NCBI RefSeq assembly: GCF_046506625.1
Contig: NZ_JBKFFP010000001.1
Span: 682,001 to 746,000 of the forward strand
Direction of reading: 5' to 3'
Length of the DNA stretch: 64,000 bases
DNA from: Zhengella sedimenti
Lineage (GTDB): Bacteria; Pseudomonadota; Alphaproteobacteria; Rhizobiales; Rhizobiaceae
The position numbers were made by a program, and so were the translations under genes. The notes beneath the pieces are model-generated. The model saw only the letters and a list, made by a program, of their open reading frames with translations, searched no databases and was not told the origin of the DNA. Shown here piece by piece: positions 40,285 to 49,221 of this stretch. How positions within the stretch are numbered: the stretch's first letter is position 1; every line of letters begins with the position of its first letter.

Positions 40285-41271
40285 TCAGGCTTCCGGCCTT
40301 TCCAGGTCGTCCTCGACATAGATCCGGATGATCTCCTCGAAGCTGCCTTCGGCCCTGAAGCCAAGCGCCAGCGCGCGGGCCGGATCGAAGTCGCGCGGCC
40401 AGCCGGCCACGATCCTGCGGATCGTCTCGTCCGGCTGGCGGCGGATCAGTGCCACAGGGGTATCGCCGGCAACGGTGCGCAGCGCCTCGATCTGTTCGGC
40501 GACCGTACAGGACACGCCGGGCATGTTCAGGCTTCGCCGGCCTTCCAGCCTGCCGGTGTCCAGGGTGGCGGCGTGGACAAGGAAGCCGGCGGCGGCGCGG
40601 GGCGAGGCATGCCAATGACGCACGTCGTCATCGACCGGCAGGATCGCTTCCTTGCCGTTGAGCGGCTCGCGGATGATGCCCGAGAAGAAGGACGAGGCGG
40701 CGAGGTTCGGCTTGCCGGGACGCACGCAGATGGTCGGCAGCCGGATCGACAGGCCATCGATGAAGCCCTTGCGGGCATAGTCGGCCACCAGCAGTTCGGT
40801 CATGGCCTTCTGCGCGCCATAGGAGGTTTGCGGCGCGCAGAGGAAATCGTCGCCGATCCTTTCGGGGAAGGGCGGGCCGAAGACGGCGATGGATGAGGTG
40901 AAGACGACCCGCGGCCGGTAGCTGCCGCCGCTGGCCTCGTGCTCGGCGCGCAGGGCTTCCAGCAGGTGCCAGGAGCCGCGCGCGTTGATGTCCCACCCCT
41001 TCCGGAAATTCTGTTCCGCGTCGCCGGAGACGATGGCGGCGAGGTGGAAGACGATGTCGGGCCGGGCCCTGGCGAGGCGCACGCATTCGGCCGCATCGGC
41101 GAAATTGCCGGTTTCGACGGCGACGGGAAAGTCCGCCTCGACGGGCCGGGCGGGGGCGATGTCGTGCAAGGTCATGGCGGTGACGGCGGTTTCGCCCATT
41201 CCGCCCGCCGCGATCGCGCGGGCGAGTTTCTGGCCCACCATTCCGGCGCCGCCGATGATCAGGATCTTCAT
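40285..41271 (-). CDS. denD: D-erythronate dehydrogenase-like NAD-dependent epimerase family protein
   Basis: A 328-aa extended SDR with GGAGMVGQKLARAI, HLAAIVSGDAEQNFRKGWDIN, FTSSIAVFGPPFP and SYGAQKAMTELL. HLAAIVSG plus the AEQNF-x-KG segment is characteristic of DenD-type 4-carbon acid sugar dehydrogenases, which make 2-keto-D-erythronate. The kinase (OtnK) and decarboxylase (OtnC) of the usual tetronate pathway are not nearby, so the physiological substrate may differ. Confidence 0.78.
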   Translation of the reverse strand: MKILIIGGAGMVGQKLARAIAAGGMGETAVTAMTLHDIAPARPVEADFPVAVETGNFADAAECVRLARARPDIVFHLAAIVSGDAEQNFRKGWDINARGSWHLLEALRAEHEASGGSYRPRVVFTSSIAVFGPPFPERIGDDFLCAPQTSYGAQKAMTELLVADYARKGFIDGLSIRLPTICVRPGKPNLAASSFFSGIIREPLNGKEAILPVDDDVRHWHASPRAAAGFLVHAATLDTGRLEGRRSLNMPGVSCTVAEQIEALRTVAGDTPVALIRRQPDETIRRIVAGWPRDFDPARALALGFRAEGSFEEIIRIYVEDDLERPEA

Positions 41272-41289
41272 TGCGGTTTCTCCGGATTG

Positions 41290-42171
41290 TCAGTTCAGGC
41301 CGTTGGTGTCGAGCAGTTCCAGGTAGATGCCGGAATGGTCCTTGTCAGCACCGTCGAGGTCTTCGACGAAGCGTTTGAACCGCTCCTGCATCTGGGTGGT
41401 CAAGGGCAATGTCAGGCCGCAGCGGGCAGCCTCCTCCTGCGCGTTGTCAATGTCCTTCAACTGGAATTTCGACGGACCGCCGGGCGTGAAATTACCCGTC
41501 GTCATGCGTTCGCCGTGCTGCTGCAGGATGACCGAATCGGCAAAACCGCCCTTCAATGCCTGGCGGATGGCGGCGGGATCGGCGCCGCCCTTCTCTGCCA
41601 GGAGCATGGCTTCGGCGACCACGCCGATGGTCACCGCGACGATCGCCTGGTTTGCCAGCTTGGACAATTGCCCGGCGCCGTGCGGACCGACACGGACCGG
41701 CCGTCCCATGGCCTGAAAGACCGGGCGCGCGGCTTCAATGACATCTTCCGCGCCGCCGGCCATGATGGCAAGCGTGGCCCCCTCCGCGCCCCTAGTCCCG
41801 CCGGAGACCGGCGCATCGACATGGTTAAGTCCCATGGCTTCCAGCCGCGCGGCATGGTCGCGGGCCTCGGAGGGCTTGATGGAGCTCATGTCGAGGACCA
41901 CGGCGCCCGGCTTCATGGCGGCCGCGACGCCATTGTCGAACAGCATTTCGCCAACGGCCTTGCCGTCTGAGAGCATGAAGATGACGTAATCGGCATTGCG
42001 CACGGCCTCCCGCGGGGAGGCGGCGACATGCGCGCCGGCAGCCACCAGCGCCTCGGCCTTGGCCGGCGTGCGGTTCCAGGCGGTCACCGGAAAACCGGCC
42101 TTCAGCAGGTTGGCGGCCATCGGCCCGCCCATCAGGCCCGTTCCCAGGAATGCAATCTGCGGCTTCGTCAT
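41290..42171 (-). CDS. Beta-hydroxyacid dehydrogenase, tartronate semialdehyde reductase-like
   Basis: A 293-aa NAD(P)-dependent enzyme of the GarR/3-hydroxyisobutyrate dehydrogenase family. It shows IAFLGTGLMGGPMAANL, DAPVSGGTRGAEGATL, the catalytic Lys in GQLSKLANQ, and a C-terminal helical domain with KDIDNAQEEA. It would reduce tartronate semialdehyde or oxidise a related 3-hydroxyacid. The start at 42171 is fixed by MTKPQIAF. Confidence 0.88.
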   Translation of the reverse strand: MTKPQIAFLGTGLMGGPMAANLLKAGFPVTAWNRTPAKAEALVAAGAHVAASPREAVRNADYVIFMLSDGKAVGEMLFDNGVAAAMKPGAVVLDMSSIKPSEARDHAARLEAMGLNHVDAPVSGGTRGAEGATLAIMAGGAEDVIEAARPVFQAMGRPVRVGPHGAGQLSKLANQAIVAVTIGVVAEAMLLAEKGGADPAAIRQALKGGFADSVILQQHGERMTTGNFTPGGPSKFQLKDIDNAQEEAARCGLTLPLTTQMQERFKRFVEDLDGADKDHSGIYLELLDTNGLN

Positions 42172-42200
42172 GTACTTCTTCCCTGTGTCCTTTTCCGGGG

Positions 42201-42965
42201 TCAGATGGAGGCGGTGATGCCGCCATCGACGTAGAGCGTATGGCCGTTGACGAAGGAAGAGCCCTTTCCGGCGAGAAAGACCGCGGCGGCGACGAGTTCG
42301 CCGACTTCGCCCCAGCGTCCTGCGGGGGTGCGCTTCTCCAGCCAGGCGGAGAAGTCGGCATCCTCGTAGAGTGCCTTGTTGAGCGGTGTCTTGAAATAGC
42401 CCGGCGCGATGGCGTTGACCTGGATGTTGTGGCGCGCCCAGTCGGTCGCCATGCCGCGCGTCAGGTTGCGGATGGCGCCCTTGGTGGCGGTATAGGGGGC
42501 GATGCCGGGCCGGGCCAGTTCGCTTTGCACCGAGGCAATGTTGATGATCTTGCCGGCGCGCCGGGCGATCATGCCGCGCGCCACCGCCTTGCCGACCAGA
42601 TAGGCGCTGGTGACATTGGTGCGGAAGAGTTCGTCCCACTTCTCGTCGGGAAAATCCTCAAGCGGCGTGCGGAACTGCATGCCGGCATTGTTGACGAGGA
42701 TCGACACAGGCCCCCCTGCCTCGATTTCGGCGACGGCGGCGTTGACCGCGCCGGCATCGGTCACATCGAAGCAGGATACGGTGGCCTGCCCGCCTGCCGC
42801 GCGGATCTCGTCGGCCGCGGCTTGCGCGCGGTCGCGGTTGCGGCCGTTGACCACGACCGCCGCGCCATGCGCAGAAAGGCCCCTGGCCAATGCAAGGCCT
42901 ATGCCCATGCTGGAGCCTGTGACGAGCGCCTTGAGGCCTGACAGGTCAAAGAGATCGGATGTCAT
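42201..42965 (-). CDS. SDR, gluconate 5-dehydrogenase-like
   Basis: A 254-aa SDR: FDLSGLKALVTGSSMGIGLALA, NNAGMQFRTPLEDF, IASVQSELARPGIAPYTATKGAI, GYFKTPLNKAL, YVDGGITASI. NAGMQFR and the PGIAPY-x3-K segment are typical of gluconate 5-dehydrogenase (IdnO/Gno). It is the first enzyme gene after the GntR regulator in the eleven-gene leftward operon. Confidence 0.88.
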   Translation of the reverse strand: MTSDLFDLSGLKALVTGSSMGIGLALARGLSAHGAAVVVNGRNRDRAQAAADEIRAAGGQATVSCFDVTDAGAVNAAVAEIEAGGPVSILVNNAGMQFRTPLEDFPDEKWDELFRTNVTSAYLVGKAVARGMIARRAGKIINIASVQSELARPGIAPYTATKGAIRNLTRGMATDWARHNIQVNAIAPGYFKTPLNKALYEDADFSAWLEKRTPAGRWGEVGELVAAAVFLAGKGSSFVNGHTLYVDGGITASI

Positions 42966-42999
42966 CGATACCGGCCTCCTGCCCGGTGTCCCGCGGCTT

Positions 43000-43671
43000 T
43001 CAGGCGGACTTCTTGTCGAAAAGGTCTTCGCGATAGGTTTGCAGATGCGCGTGGATGGCGGCCTTGCAGGCGTCGACGTCGCGGCGGATGGCCGCCACGA
43101 GGATTGCCTCGTGCTCGGGCACGGTTGCCTCGCGGAAGCCGGCCGATTCCAGTTCGGCGACGACCTGCTGGCGGAACTGTTCGTAAATGTTGCGGTGCAC
43201 GGAACGCAATGTGTCGGACGGACAGGCGGACAGGAGCGTGTCGTGGAATTCCCAGTCGATGCGCGTCCAGATCGGCACGAACTCGATGATGTCGGCGGCA
43301 GCGCGCATCTTTGCCTCGATGTGGGCAAGCTTGTGATGCGCGGCGTTGAGGCGCGCCTCCCATTCCAGGTCGCCGTGCTTGATCGACAGGCGGGCGCCCT
43401 CGCATTCGAGCAGGATGCGCAGGTTCATCAGTTCCGTCAGGCGCTTCTCGGAGGCGACGGGAACATGAAATCCGCGCTGCTCCTCCTGGGTGATCAGGTG
43501 TTCGTGGGCCAGGCGAAGCAGGATCTCGCGCATGGCGCTGGCGCTGATGCCGTAGGATTCCTTCAGCACGTCGGGACGAAGCCTGTCGCCGGCCCGGAAC
43601 TCGCCGGCCATCACGCGCGTCTTCAATGAGCGGTAGACGGCCTGGGCCGTCATGCCTTCTTCATTCGCCAT
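43000..43671 (-). CDS. GntR-family regulator heading the sugar-acid operon
   Basis: A 223-aa FCD-type GntR: VYRSLKTRVMAGEFRAGDRLRPDVLKESYGISASAM in the winged helix, then a ligand domain with RIDWEFHDTLLSACPS. A GGAGGA site precedes the ATG at 43671. It is the first gene of the leftward operon and lies back-to-back with dctP across 275 bp, so it probably controls both the catabolic operon and the TRAP transporter. Confidence 0.9.
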   Translation of the reverse strand: MANEEGMTAQAVYRSLKTRVMAGEFRAGDRLRPDVLKESYGISASAMREILLRLAHEHLITQEEQRGFHVPVASEKRLTELMNLRILLECEGARLSIKHGDLEWEARLNAAHHKLAHIEAKMRAAADIIEFVPIWTRIDWEFHDTLLSACPSDTLRSVHRNIYEQFRQQVVAELESAGFREATVPEHEAILVAAIRRDVDACKAAIHAHLQTYREDLFDKKSA

Positions 43672-43946
43672 GCCATTTCCTCCCGCAACGTCCGCGCGGT
43701 TCCGGCGGTGCACGCCGTGCCGGACAAGGCCGGCCCGTTGCGTCCCGCCGGTATTCGCGGCCGCGGATCGAAAGCTATCCAATATTTTTGTGAACTGCAA
43801 TGAATTTCAAAATTTTTCCGAACTTGGAGAAAAAGGGTTGTTCACGCAAGGTGACGAATGTAATGTCGCTGACGCCGCGGGAGGTCGTGGCAGTGAGTTT
43901 GACGCGGGGCGGCGGAGGGCTGCTCCGGCCAACGGGAGGAACATCC
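43672..43946. promoter_or_regulatory. Divergent promoter region between gntR and dctP
   Basis: 275 bp with an AT-rich core at 43780-43825. An imperfect inverted repeat (TTTTGTGAA ... TTTCAAAA, 43786-43812) is the best operator candidate for the adjacent GntR. An open frame reaching into dctP from 43800 has no protein-like N-terminus. Confidence 0.5.
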
Positions 43947-44975
43947 ATGACATTGAAGAAATCGCTTCTGGCGATGACCGCCGCAGCCACGCTCGCCGCT
44001 GCCGGCTCCGCTTTTGCCCAGGACGAGCCGGTCACGCTGCGCATCCAGACGCATTATGCGTCCGAGCATCCCTCGGGCAAGCTGGCGGCGCAGTTCGCCG
44101 ATGACGTCCAGACCATGTCGAACGGCTCGATCCAGATCGAGATGTTCTATTCCTCGTCCGTCGTGGCGACCACCGAAACCTTCGACGCCGCGATCAACGG
44201 CATCCTCGATTGCGACATGACGGGCGGCGCCTACCAGACCGGCAAGAACGCCGCGTTCCAGTTCGTCGGCGACATCATGGGCGGCTATGACACGCCCTAC
44301 CAGCAGCTTTCCTGGCTCTATTACGGCGGTGGCTATGACGCCGCGCAGGAACTCTACCATGCCAACGGCATGCACCTGGTCGGCTGGTGGATTTATGGCC
44401 AGGAGTCCCTGTCCTCGTCCAAGCCGCTTGCCGGCCCGGAGGACCTGAAGGGCTGGAAGTTCCGTTCGCCTCCGGGACTGGAGACCGAAATCTTCGCCGA
44501 ACTCGGCTCAACGCCGATCGTGATGGATTTCACCGAAATCTTCACCGCGCTTGAATCCGGCATCATCGACGGCACCGACGCCTCGGGCCTGGCCAACAAT
44601 GTCGGTCTGGGCATCTACGACATCGTGAAGCACGCCACCTATCCGGGCTTCCATTCCATGCCGTCGGATCACCTGGCCTGCAACAAGGATGTCTGGGACG
44701 GCATGTCCGAAGCACAGCGCCGGATCATGGATACCGCGATGCAGAAGCTTTCGCTGCACACGGCGCTCTCCAACGAGAAGAAGAATGCCGAGGCCGCGGC
44801 CGCGCTCAAGGAGCAGGGCGTGACGCTCTATGCCTGGTCGGAAGAGGATCGCGCCGCGTTCCGCGCCGCGGCCCAGAAGGCCTGGGATGGCTGGGCGCAA
44901 AAGAGCCCGGAAGCGGCGGCGCTGGTCAAGAGCCACCGCGAATATCTCGCCCAGCTCGGCCTGATCGCGAAGTGA
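43947..44975 (+). CDS. dctP: TRAP transporter solute-binding protein
   Basis: A 342-aa periplasmic binding protein with a signal peptide (MTLKKSLLAMTAAATLAAAG..., cleavage after AFA). The mature part has RIQTHYASEHPSGKLA, the substrate carboxylate-binding Arg region WKFRSPPGLE, and TALESGIIDGTDASG. A GGGAGGA site precedes the start. It captures an organic acid for the DctQ/DctM permease encoded downstream. The setting among sugar-acid genes suggests an aldonate or uronate ligand. Confidence 0.92.
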   Translation: MTLKKSLLAMTAAATLAAAGSAFAQDEPVTLRIQTHYASEHPSGKLAAQFADDVQTMSNGSIQIEMFYSSSVVATTETFDAAINGILDCDMTGGAYQTGKNAAFQFVGDIMGGYDTPYQQLSWLYYGGGYDAAQELYHANGMHLVGWWIYGQESLSSSKPLAGPEDLKGWKFRSPPGLETEIFAELGSTPIVMDFTEIFTALESGIIDGTDASGLANNVGLGIYDIVKHATYPGFHSMPSDHLACNKDVWDGMSEAQRRIMDTAMQKLSLHTALSNEKKNAEAAAALKEQGVTLYAWSEEDRAAFRAAAQKAWDGWAQKSPEAAALVKSHREYLAQLGLIAK

Positions 44976-45006
44976 TGCCAGCCGCCTGAGCGGACCTGAC
45001 ACTGGT

Positions 45007-45037
45007 GGCGAGCCCGGAACCGGGCTCGCCATTTTTT
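45007..45037 (+). terminator. Terminator/attenuator between dctP and dctQ
   Basis: GGCGAGCCCG-GAAC-CGGGCTCGCC is a perfect 10-bp stem-loop followed by ATTTTTT, 32 bp after the dctP stop. It would let the binding protein be made in excess over the permease. Confidence 0.85.
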
Positions 45038-45080
45038 CCAGAACGGCCCGTTGGCCGGGTGTTGCCAGGGGAGGGTAACC

Positions 45081-45887
45081 TTGGAAAAGCAAAGTCTTTG
45101 GCTGGGCGGCATGCGGGGGGCGATGCGCTGGCTTGCGTTCGGCTTCGGCGCGGCAACCCTGCTGCTGTTCATCTATTTCCTGCTCGGGCATTTCGTTTCC
45201 GAAACGCCGGTCGCGATGCATGACATGATCCGTCCGCAGGGCAAGCCGGCGGTGCAGGCCATGCTGTTCTGCCTGTTTGCGACGATCCTGTTCGGCTCGA
45301 TCTATCTTTCCGATTTCCGGGGCGCCATCGAGCGCGAGCCCGAAGGCTTTTTCGACATTGTTTCCCTCGTCTGCTCGCGCCTTGCGATGGTCGGCACGCT
45401 GTGCATCGTCATCGCCATGTTCTACGAAGTGGTTGCGCGATACGTGTTCACGGCGCCGACGCTCTGGGCCAACGAGCTCTCGCTGTGGATCGCCAGCTTC
45501 GTTTTCCTGCTGGCCGGCCTCTATGCCATGCAGCAGCGCAGCCACATCCGCATCTACGTCATCTACGACCTGATGCCGCGCTGGATGCGGAAGACGGCCG
45601 ATGTCATCTCCGTCCTGCTGATCGCCGGTTTCACCTTCACGCTCATCTGGGGCGGCTACAACGACGCGTCGGTGCGCCTGATGCGCGGCGAGACCTTCGG
45701 CACCGCCTGGGATCCGCCGATCCCGGCCACGGTCAAGCCGGCCATCCTCTTCATCATCCTCCTTGTCACCATCCAGGCCGTGTCGAACCTCATTGCCGAC
45801 TGGAACAAGGCGCCGGAGCACCATTCACCGATGGACGAGATCGACGAGGTCGAGATCGAGAACATCCGCAAGACGCTCAAGGACTGA
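45081..45887 (+). CDS. dctQ: TRAP transporter small permease with extended N-terminus
   Basis: A 268-aa membrane protein. The DctQ domain (about residues 95-245) carries four helices including LWANELSLWIASFVFLLAG. Ahead of it are two additional hydrophobic helices (about 14-35 and 55-75), making it about 80-100 residues longer than usual. The start is taken as TTG at 45081 behind GGGAGGG; an ATG at 45111 would still keep both extra helices. It lies six bases before dctM. Confidence 0.88.
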   Translation: MEKQSLWLGGMRGAMRWLAFGFGAATLLLFIYFLLGHFVSETPVAMHDMIRPQGKPAVQAMLFCLFATILFGSIYLSDFRGAIEREPEGFFDIVSLVCSRLAMVGTLCIVIAMFYEVVARYVFTAPTLWANELSLWIASFVFLLAGLYAMQQRSHIRIYVIYDLMPRWMRKTADVISVLLIAGFTFTLIWGGYNDASVRLMRGETFGTAWDPPIPATVKPAILFIILLVTIQAVSNLIADWNKAPEHHSPMDEIDEVEIENIRKTLKD

Positions 45888-45893
45888 CACGCC

Positions 45894-47525
45894 ATGGAAC
45901 TCGTCGACCTGCTTGCGTGGATGAAGGTGTCCGATATCGGAACGCTTTCGCTCATCCTACTCCTTTCGATGTTCGTCCTGCTGGCGCTCGGCATGCCGCT
46001 GGGCTTTGCCTCCGCCTTCCTGGCGGCCATGACGCTGATCATGAAATTCGGTCCCGATATCCTGTTCCGCGATTTCGGGCGGGGTCCCTTCTCGGTCCTT
46101 GCCCAGGCGGTCTATCGCCAGATGACGAATTACGTGCTCATATCGGTGCCGCTGTTCATCCTCATGGCAGCACTTCTGGAGCGGTCGGGCATCGCGCGCG
46201 ACATGTATGCCTCGCTCAACCAGTGGCTCAGCCGCACGCGCGGCGGCATTGCCATCGTCACCTCCATCATGGCGGTGATCATGGCGGCGATGTCGGGCAT
46301 CATTGGCGGCGAAGTGGTCCTGCTCGGCCTGATCGCGCTGCCGCAGATGCTGCGCCTGGGCTACAACCAGAATCTCGCCATCGGCACGATCTGCGCGTCC
46401 GGGAGCCTCGGCACCATGATCCCGCCATCCATCGTGCTGATCTTCTATGGCCTGGTCACGGAGACATCGATCAAGGCGCTGTTCACCGCCTCGTTCATTC
46501 CGGGGTTCATGCTGGCCAGCTTCTTCATCATCTACATCATCATCCGCACGAACCTGAACCCGTCTTTGGCTCCGCTGCCGCCGGACAACCCCGACGATCC
46601 GAAAGGCAAGGAAAAATCGCTCATGTTCCTTGGCTTCGTCAGCCTGCTGACGGCAGGCGCGGCGGCCATCCTTTCGCTGCGCGCGCTGTTCTTCACCCTG
46701 ACCGGGGAGAATGCCATTCGCGAGGGCGTCGATCCGATCCCGCTCGGCATGGTGTCGGATTTCCCGTGGCTGATCGGCGCCCTCGTCATCGCGCTGGGAA
46801 TCGTCTTCCTTGTCGCCGGCCGCGAACGATCCATGCGGGGATGGGAAATGGGCAAGGGCCTCGTCGCGCCGATCGTGGTCGTGGGCGTCGTGCTCGGTTC
46901 CATCTATGGCGGCATCACCGGCATCACCGAGGCCGCAGGGATGGGCGTGATCGCGGTCTTCGTGATCGGCCTCATCCGCCGCGAGATGACCTTCGAAATC
47001 GTGTGGGACAGCGTGATGCGCACGCTGAAGTCCACCGGCACGATCATCTGGGTGACCATCGGTGCGGCGGCCCTGGCGGCGGCCTACACGCTGGTCGGCG
47101 GCCCGACCTACGTGGCCAACCTGATCACCTCGGCGGAACTGCCCACCATGGGCATCATCCTCGTCATGATGCTGATCTTCCTGATCATGGGCATGTTCAT
47201 GGACTGGGTGGGCATCGTGCTGCTGATCATGCCGGTCTTCCTGCCGATCGTGCTGAAGCTGCCTCCGGCGGAACTGGGCGTCCTGGGAACGCTCGATCCC
47301 AAGCATGTGGCCATCTGGTTCGGCGTCGTGTTCTGCATGAACATGCAGGTCAGCTTCCTGTCGCCGCCCTTCGGTCCGGCCGCCTTCTACCTCAAGTCGG
47401 TCGCCCCCGACCATATCTCGCTGACGGACATCTTCCGGGGCTTCCTGCCGTTCATCATGATCCAGCTCGTGGCGCTCTCCGTGCTGCTGATCTGGCCGCC
47501 CATCATCAGCCTGCTGCTCGACTAG
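45894..47525 (+). CDS. dctM: TRAP transporter large permease
   Basis: A 543-aa polytopic protein with about 12-13 helices. Recognisable segments are LLALGMPLGFASAFLAAMTL, SVPLFILMAALLERSG, the conserved GSLGTMIPPSIVLIFYG, GGITGITEAAGMGV and MFMDWVGIVLLIMPVFLP. It forms the Na+-coupled translocation pathway with DctQ. It is longer than typical DctM (about 430 aa) because of a central insert at about 225-305 containing two extra hydrophobic stretches. Confidence 0.92.
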   Translation: MELVDLLAWMKVSDIGTLSLILLLSMFVLLALGMPLGFASAFLAAMTLIMKFGPDILFRDFGRGPFSVLAQAVYRQMTNYVLISVPLFILMAALLERSGIARDMYASLNQWLSRTRGGIAIVTSIMAVIMAAMSGIIGGEVVLLGLIALPQMLRLGYNQNLAIGTICASGSLGTMIPPSIVLIFYGLVTETSIKALFTASFIPGFMLASFFIIYIIIRTNLNPSLAPLPPDNPDDPKGKEKSLMFLGFVSLLTAGAAAILSLRALFFTLTGENAIREGVDPIPLGMVSDFPWLIGALVIALGIVFLVAGRERSMRGWEMGKGLVAPIVVVGVVLGSIYGGITGITEAAGMGVIAVFVIGLIRREMTFEIVWDSVMRTLKSTGTIIWVTIGAAALAAAYTLVGGPTYVANLITSAELPTMGIILVMMLIFLIMGMFMDWVGIVLLIMPVFLPIVLKLPPAELGVLGTLDPKHVAIWFGVVFCMNMQVSFLSPPFGPAAFYLKSVAPDHISLTDIFRGFLPFIMIQLVALSVLLIWPPIISLLLD

Positions 47526-47543
47526 GGCAGGCAAACACGAAAA

Positions 47544-47579
47544 GGGAACCGCCGCCGCTTCCATGGGCCGGCGGTTCCC
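47544..47579 (+). terminator. Hairpin after dctM
   Basis: GGGAACCGCCG and CGGCGGTTCCC pair perfectly over 11 bp around a 14-base loop, 18 bp after the dctM stop. There is no T-run, so it may be a partial terminator or an mRNA-protecting hairpin. Confidence 0.55.
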
Positions 47580-47647
47580 GTCACCCGATGCCATTCACCG
47601 GCGCAACGGCACAAGCGGCGCCGGTCAGACCAACCGGAACCGACCCC

Positions 47648-49159
47648 ATGACCGTCACCGTCCGTCTCGATGCCTCAGACAATGTCGTCACAGCCATCCG
47701 CGCACTGGAAGCAGGCGCCGCGGTGGAAGGCGTGACCACGGTCTCGATGATCCCGCGCGGCCACAAGATCGCCACCGCGGCCATCCCTGAAGGCGGCGTG
47801 ATCCGCAAATATGCGCAGGTGATCGGCTACGCCTCGCAGGACATCGCGCCGGGCGAGCATGTCCACACGCACAACACCGAATTCCGCAACACGCAGGCCG
47901 ACTATGAATTCTCGACGGATCTCAGGCCGGTGGCCCTGGTGCCGGAAGGTGCGCGCGACACCTTCATGGGCTTCCGGCGCGCCAATGGCCGAGTCGGCAC
48001 GCGCAACTACATCGCCGTGCTGACCTCGGTGAACTGTTCGGCCACGGCGGCGCGCATGATCGCCTCGGCCTTCGGTCCGGAAGAGATGGCGAACTATCCC
48101 AATGTCGACGGTGTGGTCGCCTTCGTGCACGGGACGGGCTGCGGCATGGCCGGGTCCGGCGACGGTTTCGATGCCCTGCAAAGGGTCATGTGGGGTTATG
48201 CCCGCCATCCCAACCATGCCGGCGTGCTGATGGTGGGCCTTGGCTGCGAGATGAACCAGATCGATTGGCTGCTGGAAGCCTATGGCATCGAGAAGGGGCC
48301 GCTGTTCCAGACGATGAACATCCAGGACGTGGCCGGCCTGCGCAAGACCGTCGAACTGGGCATCGAGAAGGTCCGGGCCATGCTGCCGCTGGCCAATGAG
48401 GCGCGGCGCGAACCGTGCCCTGCCTCGGAACTGATGGTGGCGCTGCAATGCGGCGGCTCGGACGCCTGGTCGGGCATCACGGCCAATCCGGCGCTCGGCC
48501 ATGCCTGCGACCTGCTGGTCGCGCAGGGCGGCACGGGCGTGCTGGCGGAGACGCCGGAGATCTATGGCGCGGAGCACCTGCTGACACGGCGCGCGGCGGA
48601 CCGCAAGACGGGCGAGAAACTGGTCGGCCTGATCCGGTGGTGGGAAGATTACACGGCGCGCAACAGGGGTTCGATGGACAACAACCCTTCCCCCGGCAAC
48701 AAGAAGGGCGGACTGACGACGATCCTTGAGAAATCGCTCGGCGCGGCGGCCAAGGGCGGCACGACGCCGCTCAACGGCGTGTACAAATATGGAGAGCCGG
48801 TCACGGCGCGCGGCTTCACCTTCATGGATTCGCCTGGCTACGATCCGGCCTCGGTGACCGGGCAGATCGCGTCCGGGTGCAATGTGGTCGTCTTCACCAC
48901 CGGGCGCGGTTCGGCCTTCGGCTCGAAGCCGTCGCCCTGCATCAAGGTGGCGACGAACACCGACATGTACAACCGCATGACCGAGGACATGGACGTCAAT
49001 GCCGGCGCCATGCTGACCGACGGCGTTTCCCTGGAGGAAAAGGGCCGCGAGATCTACGATCTCATCCTGCGGGTGGCATCCGGCGAGCAGTCAAAGTCGG
49101 AGGCTCAGGGGTTGGGCGATTTCGAATTCGTGCCATGGCAGATCGGGGCGACCATGTGA
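47648..49159 (+). CDS. UxaA/GarD-family altronate or galactarate dehydratase
   Basis: A 503-aa dehydratase. The N-terminal SAF-like domain (about 1-95) has PRGHKIATAAIPEGG and EHVHTHNTEF; the catalytic domain has GFRRANGRVGTRNY, TSVNCSATAARMI, HGTGCGMA, GLGCEMNQI, MVALQCGGSDAWSGITANPALG and NPSPGNKKGGLTT. These match altronate/D-galactarate dehydratases, which use iron. The start at 47648 is favoured by the MTVTVRLDASDN N-terminus; an ATG at 47588 is possible. Co-orientation with dctPQM suggests it acts on the imported acid. Confidence 0.9.
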   Translation: MTVTVRLDASDNVVTAIRALEAGAAVEGVTTVSMIPRGHKIATAAIPEGGVIRKYAQVIGYASQDIAPGEHVHTHNTEFRNTQADYEFSTDLRPVALVPEGARDTFMGFRRANGRVGTRNYIAVLTSVNCSATAARMIASAFGPEEMANYPNVDGVVAFVHGTGCGMAGSGDGFDALQRVMWGYARHPNHAGVLMVGLGCEMNQIDWLLEAYGIEKGPLFQTMNIQDVAGLRKTVELGIEKVRAMLPLANEARREPCPASELMVALQCGGSDAWSGITANPALGHACDLLVAQGGTGVLAETPEIYGAEHLLTRRAADRKTGEKLVGLIRWWEDYTARNRGSMDNNPSPGNKKGGLTTILEKSLGAAAKGGTTPLNGVYKYGEPVTARGFTFMDSPGYDPASVTGQIASGCNVVVFTTGRGSAFGSKPSPCIKVATNTDMYNRMTEDMDVNAGAMLTDGVSLEEKGREIYDLILRVASGEQSKSEAQGLGDFEFVPWQIGATM

Positions 49160-49221
49160 TGCGGCGCCCGGCGCCTGCCCGTGAAAGTCCCCGTCACGGC
49201 CGGGCGCGGGCCGGCGCCGTG

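Noticed and set aside
45401..47590. Long open frame running into the UxaA-family gene from far upstream
   Set aside because: It lies in another frame over dctQ and dctM, whose membrane sequences and motifs are clear. The translation is His/Arg-rich and without domains until about 47640, where the real gene starts.
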